NCBI GenBank assembly: GCA_003567725.1
Contig: PWYU01000086.1
Coordinates: 1-64,000, forward strand
Direction of reading: 5' to 3'
DNA from: Syntrophomonadaceae bacterium
GTDB taxonomy: Bacteria > Bacillota > Dethiobacteria > DTU022
DNA length: 64,000 bases
The position numbers and the translations under genes are program-made. The notes under the pieces were generated by a model that was not told the DNA's origin, did no database searches, and saw nothing but the letters and a program-made list of their open reading frames with translations. Numbering within the stretch: position 1 is the first letter of the stretch; each line of letters opens with the position of its first letter. Shown here piece after piece: positions 44,526 through 52,456 of the stretch.

Positions 44526-45548
44526 ATGTCAAAAATTATTAATGTAGCGGTGGTTGGAGCGACTGGAATGGTAGGTCAAAAAATGATCGAAGTTTTATCT
44601 GAGCGCCGGTTTCCTTTTTCAGGACTTAAATTATTAGCTTCTTCAAGATCTGCAGGGCAGGTTATGCCGGTAAATGGAAAAGAATACCAGGTAGAAGCAG
44701 TTACACCTGCTGCTTTTGAAGGTGTTGATTTTGCTTTTTTTAGCGCCGGTGAGGCCATCAGCAAGGAATACGGCCCGGAAGCGGCCCGGAGAGGAGCAGT
44801 GGTTATCGATAATAGTAATGCTTTCCGTATGGATAGCAATGTGCCGCTGGTAGTGCCGGAGGTCAACCCCGCTGAGGCAAAAAAACATCAAGGGATTATT
44901 GCCAATCCGAACTGTTCAACGATTCAGATGGTAGTTGTGCTTCAACCTTTACAGAACCAGATGCCGTTGAAAAGAGTTGTTGCAGCTACGTACCAGGCTG
45001 TATCAGGGGCGGGTAAAGAAGCCGTTGATGAATTAAAACAGCAATGTCGTGATTATCTTGAGGGTAAAAAGATAAAAGCTGAATTTATTCCCCAAAAAGG
45101 TGCCAGGCGCAATTACCAGATTGCTTTTAATATGGTCCCGCAGCTCGATGTTTTTGTTGAAGATGGTTATTGTAAAGAAGAAATCAAAATGGTCAATGAA
45201 AGTAGAAAAATAATGGGGCTGCCAGATCTGGCGGTTACAGCTACCACAGTGCGGGTTCCGGTGATGAACGGCCACTCCATTGCTCTTAACGTAGAACTAA
45301 AAGGCAAAATGAGCGCTCTTGAAGCTCGCAATATTTTAAATAGTGCCCCCGGTGTTAAGGTAATTGATAACCCTGAAGAACTTGAATATCCCATGCCTTT
45401 CTATTCAGATGGTGATGATGCTGTTTACGTTGGACGTATTAGACCAGATTTTTCAATTGAAAACGGTTTAAACCTCTGGGTTGTGGCTGATAATATCCGT
45501 AAAGGCGCTGCCACCAATTCAATTCAGATTGCCGAACTGCTGCTTTAA
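44526..45548 (+). CDS. asd: Aspartate-semialdehyde dehydrogenase
   Basis: A 340-residue NADPH enzyme that makes aspartate semialdehyde, the branch point to lysine and threonine/methionine. The N-terminal VAVVGATGMVGQKMIEVLSER binds NADP. The active-site Cys lies in NPNCSTIQMVV (about 128-138), and substrate-binding residues in GAGKEAVDELKQQ and VPVMNGHS. The length is typical. ACCAGGAGG precedes the ATG. It is followed by aroF and tyrA, an amino-acid biosynthesis run. Confidence 0.96.
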   Translation: MSKIINVAVVGATGMVGQKMIEVLSERRFPFSGLKLLASSRSAGQVMPVNGKEYQVEAVTPAAFEGVDFAFFSAGEAISKEYGPEAARRGAVVIDNSNAFRMDSNVPLVVPEVNPAEAKKHQGIIANPNCSTIQMVVVLQPLQNQMPLKRVVAATYQAVSGAGKEAVDELKQQCRDYLEGKKIKAEFIPQKGARRNYQIAFNMVPQLDVFVEDGYCKEEIKMVNESRKIMGLPDLAVTATTVRVPVMNGHSIALNVELKGKMSALEARNILNSAPGVKVIDNPEELEYPMPFYSDGDDAVYVGRIRPDFSIENGLNLWVVADNIRKGAATNSIQIAELLL

Positions 45549-45581
45549 ACAGAAAGTGTTTAACAGAAAGGAGTTTAAATT

Positions 45582-46595
45582 ATGATTGTAGTTATGAACC
45601 ATGGCGCATCTGAAGAAGATGTTAGCAAGGTTACAGATAAGCTTAAGAAGATGGGCTATGGTGTTCACCTTTCAAGTGGAGAAAACCGCACTATTATTGG
45701 GGTTATCGGACAGCGCCGGGAAGAAGCAGCCCAGACACTTGAAGCTATGCCTCAGGTAGAACGGGTGGTCTTTATTACCCGGCCGTTCAAACTGGCCGGT
45801 AGAGAATTTCATCCTGATGATACAGTGATCAAAATTGGCAATACCTCAATTGGAGGGCCAGAGCTGATCATTATGGCCGGGCCTTGTGCTGTCGAAAGCG
45901 AAGAGCAGTTGATGGAGGCTGCCAGCGTTGTTAAAGAAGCAGGGGCCCGGGTATTTCGGGCAGGAGCTTACAAACCGCGCACCTCTCCTTACAGTTTTCA
46001 GGGACTGGAGGACAAAGGCCTTCATTATTTGAACAAGGTGCGCTCTGAGACTGAACTGCTGATAGTAACCGAGGTTATGGATCAATTTACCGTTAATGAC
46101 ATAGCACAGTGTGCTGACATCCTTCAGGTTGGAGCCCGTAACATGCAAAACTACTTTCTTTTAAGGGAACTGGGCAAGATTCGTAAGCCGGTCTTGCTTA
46201 AGAGGGGTCTTTCGGCCACCATAGAAGAGTGGTTGATGGCGGCAGAATACATCTTGAGTGGTGGTAATTATGATGTAATACTATGTGAACGGGGTATTCG
46301 CACTTTTGAACCTTATACCAGGAACACTCTTGATTTAAGTGCGGTTCCTCTGGTTAAACAGCTAAGCCATTTACCGGTGCTTGTTGATCCCAGTCATGGG
46401 ACCGGCCATTCAAACCTGGTCCCGGCTATGAGTAAAGCAGCCCTGGCTGCAGGAGCAGACGGCCTTATGATTGAAGTGCACCCCAAACCTGAGGAAGCTC
46501 TTTCAGACGGGCCGCAGTCGCTAAACCCTGATCAGTTTAAGGCCTTAATTAAAGAATTAAAAGGGGTGGCTCTCAGTGCTGGCAGGCTCCTCTGA
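45582..46595 (+). CDS. aroF: DAHP synthase (3-deoxy-7-phosphoheptulonate synthase), type I-beta
   Basis: A 337-residue enzyme starting the shikimate pathway from PEP and erythrose 4-phosphate. The N-terminal ~70 residues form a ferredoxin-like regulatory domain ([17 protein letters not shown]), as in Thermotoga maritima DAHP synthase, where tyrosine inhibits. The barrel has [41 protein letters not shown] and VDPSHGTGH. It overlaps tyrA by 20 bases, so flow into tyrosine is probably co-regulated. Confidence 0.95.
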   Translation: MIVVMNHGASEEDVSKVTDKLKKMGYGVHLSSGENRTIIGVIGQRREEAAQTLEAMPQVERVVFITRPFKLAGREFHPDDTVIKIGNTSIGGPELIIMAGPCAVESEEQLMEAASVVKEAGARVFRAGAYKPRTSPYSFQGLEDKGLHYLNKVRSETELLIVTEVMDQFTVNDIAQCADILQVGARNMQNYFLLRELGKIRKPVLLKRGLSATIEEWLMAAEYILSGGNYDVILCERGIRTFEPYTRNTLDLSAVPLVKQLSHLPVLVDPSHGTGHSNLVPAMSKAALAAGADGLMIEVHPKPEEALSDGPQSLNPDQFKALIKELKGVALSAGRLL

Positions 46596-47700
46596 TAGCG
46601 GTTTTTTTTATAATCAGGTGGCTTTGATCGGTACTGGCTTGATCGGCGGAAGTATTGGTATTGCTCTTCGAGAAAGACGCCTGGTGAAAAAGATTACCGG
46701 CTTTGATCAAAACTTGCAAGCTTTAGAGGAGGCAATGAAAAGGGGGGCAATTGACAGGGCTGCCAGTTCTCCTGCAGAGGCAGTACAGGAATCCGACCTG
46801 GTGATCCTGGCTGTTCCCGTTTTAAATACCCTTGAGCTGCTAAAGGGTATACTGCCCTTTTTAAAGCAGGATGCAGTTGTTACCGATGTGGGCAGCACTA
46901 AAGCTTCGATTATGAAAGAGACTGCAGGCCTTTTCCCTGAAGCGGTGCATTTTATTGGCGGCCATCCTATGGCCGGTTCTGAAGAAAGCGGTATTACAGG
47001 TGCTGATCCAGCCTTATTAGAGAATGCTATTTACGTTCTCACCCCCAATCCTGACTGCCCGCAAATAATTGTTGACAAGCTAAAGCAGGTTCTAAAAGAA
47101 ACCGGAGCCGAACCACTCATTCTTGATCCAGAAGAACATGATCGGGTGGTTGCTTCCGTCAGTCATCTCCCCTATGTGGTAGCAGCGGCTTTAACCAGTA
47201 GCGTGGCTGGCGCTGAAAATATGGAGCTGGTTCGAACACTGGCTGCAGGGGGGTTTAGAGATAGTACCAGGATTGCTTTAAGCAATCCAGATCTCTGGCG
47301 GGGTATTTGTTTAAGCAACCGTGAAGAATTGGGCAAAGCACTTTCTTCTTTCCAGGACAGCCTTGAAAGAATTCAAAGAAAACTGGCTGATTGTGATCAA
47401 GATGCTATCGAAGAATTTTTCAGGGAGGCCCGTGATTACAGATCAAATATCCCTTATCGCGGCCGGGGGATTTTACCGGAGCTTTATGAAGTAATTGTTT
47501 TAATTAAAGATACACCGGGTGCTATAGGGCACCTGGCTACCTTGTTGGGAGAGTCAGGAATAAATATTGATGCTATAGAGATTCTCCATGTTCGTGAACT
47601 GGCCGGTGGTAGTATCCGCCTTGGTTTTAGAAATATTGAGCAAAAGCAAAAAGCCTTAAAAGTGCTGGATGAAAAAGGTTATTCTTCTTACAGTAAATAA
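46576..47700 (+). CDS. tyrA: Prephenate dehydrogenase with ACT domain
   Basis: A 374-residue NAD-dependent enzyme converting prephenate to 4-hydroxyphenylpyruvate for tyrosine. The Rossmann motif [20 protein letters not shown] lies near residues 15-34. [16 protein letters not shown] carries the catalytic His region, and [16 protein letters not shown] follows. The C-terminal ACT domain (about 300-374, [20 protein letters not shown]) suggests feedback by tyrosine. It starts at GTG 46576 within the end of aroF. The true start could be slightly further in. Confidence 0.94.
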   Translation: MLAGSSDSGFFYNQVALIGTGLIGGSIGIALRERRLVKKITGFDQNLQALEEAMKRGAIDRAASSPAEAVQESDLVILAVPVLNTLELLKGILPFLKQDAVVTDVGSTKASIMKETAGLFPEAVHFIGGHPMAGSEESGITGADPALLENAIYVLTPNPDCPQIIVDKLKQVLKETGAEPLILDPEEHDRVVASVSHLPYVVAAALTSSVAGAENMELVRTLAAGGFRDSTRIALSNPDLWRGICLSNREELGKALSSFQDSLERIQRKLADCDQDAIEEFFREARDYRSNIPYRGRGILPELYEVIVLIKDTPGAIGHLATLLGESGINIDAIEILHVRELAGGSIRLGFRNIEQKQKALKVLDEKGYSSYSK

Positions 47701-47738
47701 GGTAGTTGGCACTTTGGTATTAATAAAACTGGTAATAA

Positions 47739-48173
47739 TCAATTTTGGCTAAGGTAGAGGTTCCCCTGTTCGCCGGCCAGATCGGCCAGGCTTTTGGCCT
47801 GCAATTCATATTTCATGGCGTCCTTTACTCGTTGCCATACCAGACGGGTCACGCACTTATCCCATCTCTCGCAGGCTTGATCATCAATGCAGATTACCGG
47901 CGAAATCGAACCTTCCACGCTTTCTACAATATCATACAAAGTGATTTTATGCGGGTCTACCGCCAGGTGGTAACCGCCGCGGCTTCCCTTCTGGGTGCGG
48001 ACATAACCCCTGGCTCGCAGTGGCGCCATAATCTGTTCCAGATATTTAACTGAAATATCCTGCTTGCAGGCAATATCATTAAGTTGAACAGGTTCCGAAT
48101 TATTATAGCAGAGGGCTAATTCGATCATGGCCCGTGCGGCATAGCGCACCTTAGTAGAAATTTGCAGTTTCAT
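47739..48173 (-). CDS. Rrf2-family regulator with IscR-type cluster cysteines
   Basis: A 144-residue winged-helix repressor. The N-terminus MKLQISTKVRYAARAMIELA is typical of Rrf2. The recognition region has SVKYLEQIMAPLRARGYVRT. Three cysteines spaced C-x5-C-x5-C (CIDDQACERWDKC, about 93-105) match the 2Fe-2S ligands of IscR. ATG 48173 is preferred to a six-codon extension for its GGGAGGTCG site. No isc/suf genes follow. It is probably a stand-alone iron-sulfur or redox sensor. R1 copy C lies upstream. Confidence 0.9.
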   Translation of the reverse strand: MKLQISTKVRYAARAMIELALCYNNSEPVQLNDIACKQDISVKYLEQIMAPLRARGYVRTQKGSRGGYHLAVDPHKITLYDIVESVEGSISPVICIDDQACERWDKCVTRLVWQRVKDAMKYELQAKSLADLAGEQGNLYLSQN

Positions 48174-48190
48174 CGACCTCCCTTGAATCA

Positions 48191-48223
48191 ATTATAGTAT
48201 ATCTATTTTATTTATAGCTATAA
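48191..48223 (-). promoter_or_regulatory. Promoter/possible operator of the Rrf2 gene
   Basis: On the minus strand TATAAT (48191-48196) lies 18 bases before the start codon. A perfect 12-bp palindrome, TTATAGCTATAA (48212-48223), covers the expected -35 position, whose match to TTGACA is poor. This would suit autoregulation, but no known IscR consensus is seen. Confidence 0.4.
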
Positions 48224-48346
48224 TATAATATTACCTTTCTTAATAGGGGTTGTCAAAAGAAATTTTCTTTTAAGGCCAAAACTTTATAGTTCTTACCTGT
48301 AAGGGTAGTGCAAGACAGCATAATCATACATAATGCATCACTTTTT

Positions 48347-48505
48347 GTTCCTGTTTCGACCCGGCCGGGCTGTTGGTTAAATTGCCTGCAATGAAACTGT
48401 GCTTGCAGAACGTTCAGGCAGAAAAAGCAGCGGTTTAGCTTCGGCCCTTCGTCCGGGCTTTTTTAGTCGATAAGCTCATCTTTTGTTCTTGCCCGGTGGT
48501 TGTCT
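48347..48505 (-). repeat. R1 repeat, copy C (partial), upstream of the Rrf2 gene
   Basis: Read on the minus strand it matches the gene-proximal ~150 bases of copies A and B: TTATCG.CTAAAAAAGCCCGGA, CGAAGCTAAAC.GCTGC, TTTCTGCCTGAA, GCACAGTTT, and AATTTAACCAACAGCCCGG. The distal half is absent or unrecognisable. It lies 174 bases upstream of the Rrf2 start codon. The rest of 48174-48596 shows only AT-rich DNA and a short stem after 48505. Confidence 0.65.
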
Positions 48506-48596
48506 TCCTGCAGCACAGCCCGCGTACAAAAGAAAGTGGCGCTTTAAAAGCACCTCTTTCTTCAGGAGTATATGCTGTCTTAGCAAATTAATGCGC

Positions 48597-48803
48597 TTAT
48601 TCTCCCTGGTACTTAAATGAGACGTTCATTTTAACCCTGAAAACAATATTCCCTTCTTCTATCTTAATATCCATTTCCTTTACTTCAGCTACCCTCAAGT
48701 CGCGAAGTGTTTTTGAGGCAGTGGTTACCGCTACCCGGGCAGCTTCTTCCCATGACTTTTCACTGGTACCGATTAGCTCGACTACTTTATAGACGCTTTC
48801 CAC
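48597..48803 (-). CDS. Dodecin-family flavin-binding protein
   Basis: A 68-residue dodecin, which forms a hollow 12-mer storing flavins. The sequence SVYKVVELIGTSEKSWEEAA and VKEMDIKIEEGNIVFRVKMNVSFKYQ is diagnostic. GTG 48803 is used: GGAGGATCACT precedes it and the length matches the ~67-residue family. A 16-codon upstream extension is rejected. It is monocistronic with its own strong promoter. Confidence 0.92.
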   Translation of the reverse strand: MESVYKVVELIGTSEKSWEEAARVAVTTASKTLRDLRVAEVKEMDIKIEEGNIVFRVKMNVSFKYQGE

Positions 48804-48840
48804 AGTGATCCTCCTTTCACAGAAGAAATTCTTTATAAAC

Positions 48841-48869
48841 AGTATACGCATAATTTAGCTATATGTCAA
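48841..48869 (-). promoter_or_regulatory. Promoter of the dodecin gene
   Basis: On the minus strand a perfect TTGACA (48864-48869) and TATACT (48841-48846) are 17 bases apart, 38 bases before the GTG start. Confidence 0.75.
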
Positions 48870-48989
48870 TATTGCGTCAATTTACCAACATCGCTTCTTG
48901 TTTAAAAATTAACCGGACTTCAAAGTGCGAAATCCGGTTAAAGATGCTTAGCTTTAAGCTGGTTTTTCTTGCAAAATAAAACAGAGCTA

Positions 48990-49850
48990 TCATTTTAGCA
49001 GGGTTTCAAAAGAGGGTTGGATCATTAAACCTACCGCACCGGGGCCAATATGGGCGCCAATAGCCGGACCGACCATACCAATATGCAGATCTTCAATCTG
49101 GTAATGATTTTTCAATTCCTTAAGCAATTTATGAGCACTGTCTTCAGCTCCGGTATGGACTACGGATAGGTTGATCGGCCGGTCAGGGCTGACTTTTTTT
49201 AAAGCGGCATTGACCAGGCTGGGGATGACCTGAGAGCGGCCGCGCACTTTATCATAAGGTGCTACCATCCCTTCAGGGTCGGCATAAAGAATTGGTCTGA
49301 TCTGTAACAGAGAGCCCAGCAGGGATGCGGCTTTACCGATACGGCCATTGCGTTGTAAAAACTCCAGGGTGTCGACAGCGAAAACGCTGAAAGTTTGAAC
49401 GATGGATTTATTGACTACTTCCATAATCCTGTCAAGTTCTAATCCTCTTTGAGCAGCCTCTGCAGCAACCAGAACAGAGCGGCCTACTCCCTGGGAAGCC
49501 GTTTTAGTATCCACTAAAACCACTTTAGGTTCTACCATTTTGGAAGCTAACTCTGCTGAATTAAGGGTCCCACTCAGCTTGCCTGAAATGTGAGCGCTGA
49601 TGATAATATCATCAGCAGCGCTTTGTTCATATGTTTGGCGGAACATTTCTGGAGAGGGTTGAGTAGTTTTGGGCAGTTCAGTGCCGGAGGTAAGTTTCCG
49701 GTAAAACTCTTCCGGTGAAAGATCTACACCATCAGCGTAACTTTCTGTCCCAAAAGTTACTTGTAAGGGGATAACATTAATACTGTATTTTTCAATTTGC
49801 TCTTTAGATAGATCGGCCGTGCTATCTGTGACAATCTTTACATTTCCCAT
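48990..49850 (-). CDS. DegV-family fatty-acid-binding protein
   Basis: A 286-residue DegV/FakB-type protein. The N-terminus VKIVTDSTADLSKEQIEKY and YADGVDLSPEEFYRKL, then TTQPSPEMFRQTYEQ, are family hallmarks. Later GRIGKAASLLGSLLQIRPIL and GPAIGAHIGPGAVGLM complete the pattern. Such proteins hold a fatty acid, and in Gram-positives FakB presents it to the kinase FakA. No fakA gene is visible nearby. ATG 49850 lies behind AAGGAG. Confidence 0.92.
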   Translation of the reverse strand: MGNVKIVTDSTADLSKEQIEKYSINVIPLQVTFGTESYADGVDLSPEEFYRKLTSGTELPKTTQPSPEMFRQTYEQSAADDIIISAHISGKLSGTLNSAELASKMVEPKVVLVDTKTASQGVGRSVLVAAEAAQRGLELDRIMEVVNKSIVQTFSVFAVDTLEFLQRNGRIGKAASLLGSLLQIRPILYADPEGMVAPYDKVRGRSQVIPSLVNAALKKVSPDRPINLSVVHTGAEDSAHKLLKELKNHYQIEDLHIGMVGPAIGAHIGPGAVGLMIQPSFETLLK

Positions 49851-50088
49851 AAATATATCTCCTTTATTTTTATTGATAATAATTATGACTTTATAGAATA
49901 ATATATCACATCTAAGCCTTTTTGTGGGTTAAACCAGGCAGATAAATTTTTGGCAGCACAATCATAATCGCTGCTTAATCATATTTGCTTATAAAGGAGT
50001 TATCATAAATAGGCTGCTCTCGCACGGTTTAATGATTAAGTGATCTATGATAGAATACAGAAAAGTGAGTTGAGAGGGGATGTTGGTT

Positions 50089-50523
50089 TTGATTAAAATG
50101 GAGGTAAAAACAGTTACAGCTGATCAAGGCGGAAATTTTCTGGTCTTACTGATGGATGATGAAGAGAAAAAGGTTTTGCCTATCTCTATCGGACCTCTGG
50201 AAGCGCAGGCTATCGCCATTGTCCTGCAGGGTGAAACACCTCCCCGTCCGTTGACTCATGATCTATTAAAATCTGTTTGTGAGAATCTTGGTGGAGAGAT
50301 GGAAAAGGTAGTCATAACAGATATCAAGGAAAGCACTTTTTATGCAGAAATTTACTTTAATCAGAACAGTGAATCTTTAGTAATTGATTCCAGGCCCAGT
50401 GATGCGATCGCCCTGGCTTTAAGATTTGAAGCACCTATATTTATGGCTACCAGGCTGATTGAATTTACCTATGATTACCAGGATATTATTGCCAGAGAAG
50501 GTGGCGACGAAGAGTTGCATTAA
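50089..50523 (+). CDS. Bifunctional nuclease (BFN/DUF151) family protein
   Basis: A 144-residue protein of the BFN/DUF151 family: IKMEVKTVTADQGGNFLVLL, VLPISIGPLEAQAIAIVLQG, RPLTHDLLKSV and VIDSRPSDAIALALRFEAPIF. Homologues have reported nuclease activity in plants, but the bacterial role is unclear. TTG 50089 gives a natural MIKMEVK start nine bases after GAGAGGGG. ATG 50080 abuts that site. It is monocistronic, followed by an R2 hairpin. Confidence 0.85.
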   Translation: MIKMEVKTVTADQGGNFLVLLMDDEEKKVLPISIGPLEAQAIAIVLQGETPPRPLTHDLLKSVCENLGGEMEKVVITDIKESTFYAEIYFNQNSESLVIDSRPSDAIALALRFEAPIFMATRLIEFTYDYQDIIAREGGDEELH

Positions 50524-50545
50524 GGTTTACCCACCGTATATAAGC

Positions 50546-50615
50546 CACAGGGGACGGTTCCACCGTCCCCTGTGACGCCGCTTATCATTCAACAAGGCCA
50601 ATAGGCTGAGTAGTT
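50546..50615 (-). repeat. R2 repeat copy 3 with long hairpin
   Basis: The 13-bp perfect stem CACAGGGGACGGT (50546-50558) / ACCGTCCCCTGTG (50562-50574) has a TCC loop. CGCTTATCATTCAACAAG and GGCTGAGTAGTT (end 50615) are the reverse complement of the left part of copy 1. The other terminus is missing. The hairpin lies about 23 bases after the BFN stop and could terminate transcription. Elsewhere in 50524-50863 is an imperfect inverted pair TTTGTACAAATTAC / TAATTTGTACAAA near 50706-50733 and otherwise nothing nameable. Confidence 0.65.
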
Positions 50616-50863
50616 ACACCTAAAATTACTAAAGCGAAAAAGTGCCTTCCTCCATGATCTTAAAAGGGTTTGTTTGCTGCTAAGATGGCAAACAGGCCCT
50701 AACATTTGTACAAATTACTTTAATTTGTACAAATATTTTAAAGGTCTTTTCCCGGTTCCAACTTGATCCGGGTTTTCGGCAACCGGCATAGGTGGCAGCG
50801 GTTTAACAGGATCTTAACTACAGCTATAGAAATATAAACCAGAGCGAGAGGAAAAAGCAGGCT

Positions 50864-52060
50864 ATGAAAAAACTAGTATCCCTGGAAAAAGAAAAGATCT
50901 ATCATGATTTGTGGCATCTTTCCTGGCCGGTAATGATGTTTATGGTTTTTCAGACTACTCTAGAGCTGGTTGATTTTTTCTGGGTAGGTATGCTGGGGGC
51001 AGAAGCTTTGGCCGGCCTTTCTCTTTCCCATAATATCTTCTGGGTGCTCTTTACCCTTTCCCAGCTAATCACCGTTTCTACCCTTTCATTAAGTTCCCGC
51101 TACCGGGGCAGTGGAGATCTCAAAGGGGTAAGTCTTGTAGCCCGGCATACTTTTTGGATGGCGGGTGCTTTATCTGTTCTGGTTATAACCTTCATTTTTA
51201 CTATGGGTGATTATGTCCTTTCTTTATACCAGGTTGAACCAGAAGTGCACCGCAATGCCTTGCTTTATTTACAGGTAGCGGGGGGTAGTTTCATCTTTCT
51301 TTATGGCAGCGTGGGCCTGGCTTTCTGCCTGCAGGGGGTGGGCGATTCATTTACCTCCATGGGGATTTTAGTGTTTACCAATATCATCAATATTGTTCTC
51401 GATCCCTTCTTAATCTTCGGGTGGCTTTTTTTCCCGCCCCTGGGCATTTTGGGGGCGGCTTTGGCATCACTGCTGGCCCGGGCGGTGGGCTTTTTCTTAA
51501 TCCTTTACGTGGTTTTAAGCGGTAAGATTTCGCCCAGCGGCTTAAAGGTGCCCGGATTGTTCAGCCTGCGTTTTTCAGGAAGCATTTTTATACAAATGCT
51601 TATTATTGGTTTACCGGCCAGCCTGCAGGGTATGACCAGGCCGGTGACCGGGGCGATTATGATGTGGATTGTTGCCCTTTTCGGCACAGAAGCGGTAGCC
51701 TCTTTCGGGATCGGCCTGCGTTTGCTCAGTTTTTGCTTTATTCTCATTACCGGATTGAATATGGGCACTGCCACCATGGTGGGCCAGAGCCTGGGGGCGC
51801 GCTTGAAAGATTTAACCCAGGAAGTTATCAAAAGAGCAATGAAGCTGGCCCTGACTATTCAGACTGCCATGGGTTTAATTGCATTTTCTTTAGCCCCTTC
51901 AATCATGGGGGTTTTTACCGATGATTCGCAGGTAATGGAGATGGGTATTTCCTATATACGCCTGATCGCTCCGGCCCTGGTAGTCATGGGCCACTGCATG
52001 TTATATCAGCTGTTTTTAAAGGAGCGGGGTACACTTTCCCTCACCTGGTTAGCGCTGTGA
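50864..52060 (+). CDS. MATE-family efflux transporter (N-terminal 85%, frameshifted)
   Basis: A 398-codon reading frame of the MATE multidrug/sodium antiporter family, with about ten membrane helices: WHLSWPVMMFMVFQTTLELV, FWVGMLGAEALAGLSLS and GLPASLQGMTRPVTGAIMMW. It breaks off at YQLFLKERGTLSLTW. In another frame from 52020 the family sequence continues as KGAGYTFPHLVSAVIANWL into the following ORF. Restoring one T to the T5 run at 52015-52019 gives LFFKGAGYT and a protein of about 458 residues. It is either a recent inactivating deletion or a sequencing error. The substrate is unknown. Confidence 0.85.
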   Translation: MKKLVSLEKEKIYHDLWHLSWPVMMFMVFQTTLELVDFFWVGMLGAEALAGLSLSHNIFWVLFTLSQLITVSTLSLSSRYRGSGDLKGVSLVARHTFWMAGALSVLVITFIFTMGDYVLSLYQVEPEVHRNALLYLQVAGGSFIFLYGSVGLAFCLQGVGDSFTSMGILVFTNIINIVLDPFLIFGWLFFPPLGILGAALASLLARAVGFFLILYVVLSGKISPSGLKVPGLFSLRFSGSIFIQMLIIGLPASLQGMTRPVTGAIMMWIVALFGTEAVASFGIGLRLLSFCFILITGLNMGTATMVGQSLGARLKDLTQEVIKRAMKLALTIQTAMGLIAFSLAPSIMGVFTDDSQVMEMGISYIRLIAPALVVMGHCMLYQLFLKERGTLSLTWLAL

Positions 52061-52239
52061 TTGCAAACTGGCTGATTAAAATCCCCCTGGCTATGCTTTT
52101 TGCCCTGCTAATGAACCTTGAAACAGACGGGGTTTGGCTGGCTATTACCCTTTCAATTTTTGCTGAACTGGCCATCCTGTACCTATGGTACCGGAAAAGA
52201 AAGTGGCTTTACCGGGGCATGGCCATCCGTGTGCAGTAA
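52057..52239 (+). pseudogene. C-terminal piece of the same MATE transporter
   Basis: It encodes IANWLIKIPLAMLFALLMNL, WLAITLSIFAELAILYLWYRKRKW and ends at 52239. These are the last two helices and basic tail of the MATE protein. It has no ribosome site of its own and is in the frame reached by a one-base shift at 52015-52019. Confidence 0.8.
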
Positions 52240-52402
52240 AAAACTGTCTGATTGTAACCTGCAAGGCATTATTAAGTGATTCAGGTGCAGTCATTTATTA
52301 TATTCTAAGATCCGGCACAGTCTTAAAATACTACTGGGAATTTCAGAAAAAACAGGTTTTAAAAGAGCTGATCAGTCAGTTAAGCCCGGGGAAACGATCA
52401 AA

Positions 52403-52431
52403 AAGAGGCTGCCTTAAAAAGGCAGCCTCTT
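52403..52431 (-). terminator. Terminator of the peptide-binding protein gene
   Basis: A 13-bp stem AAGAGGCTGCCTT / AAGGCAGCCTCTT with an AAA loop (plus strand). Read on the minus strand it is followed by TTTTT, placing it 26 bases after the stop of the binding-protein gene. It also lies downstream of the convergent MATE gene. Confidence 0.85.
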
Positions 52432-52456
52432 GCGTAATTATTCCAGATAGGGATGC

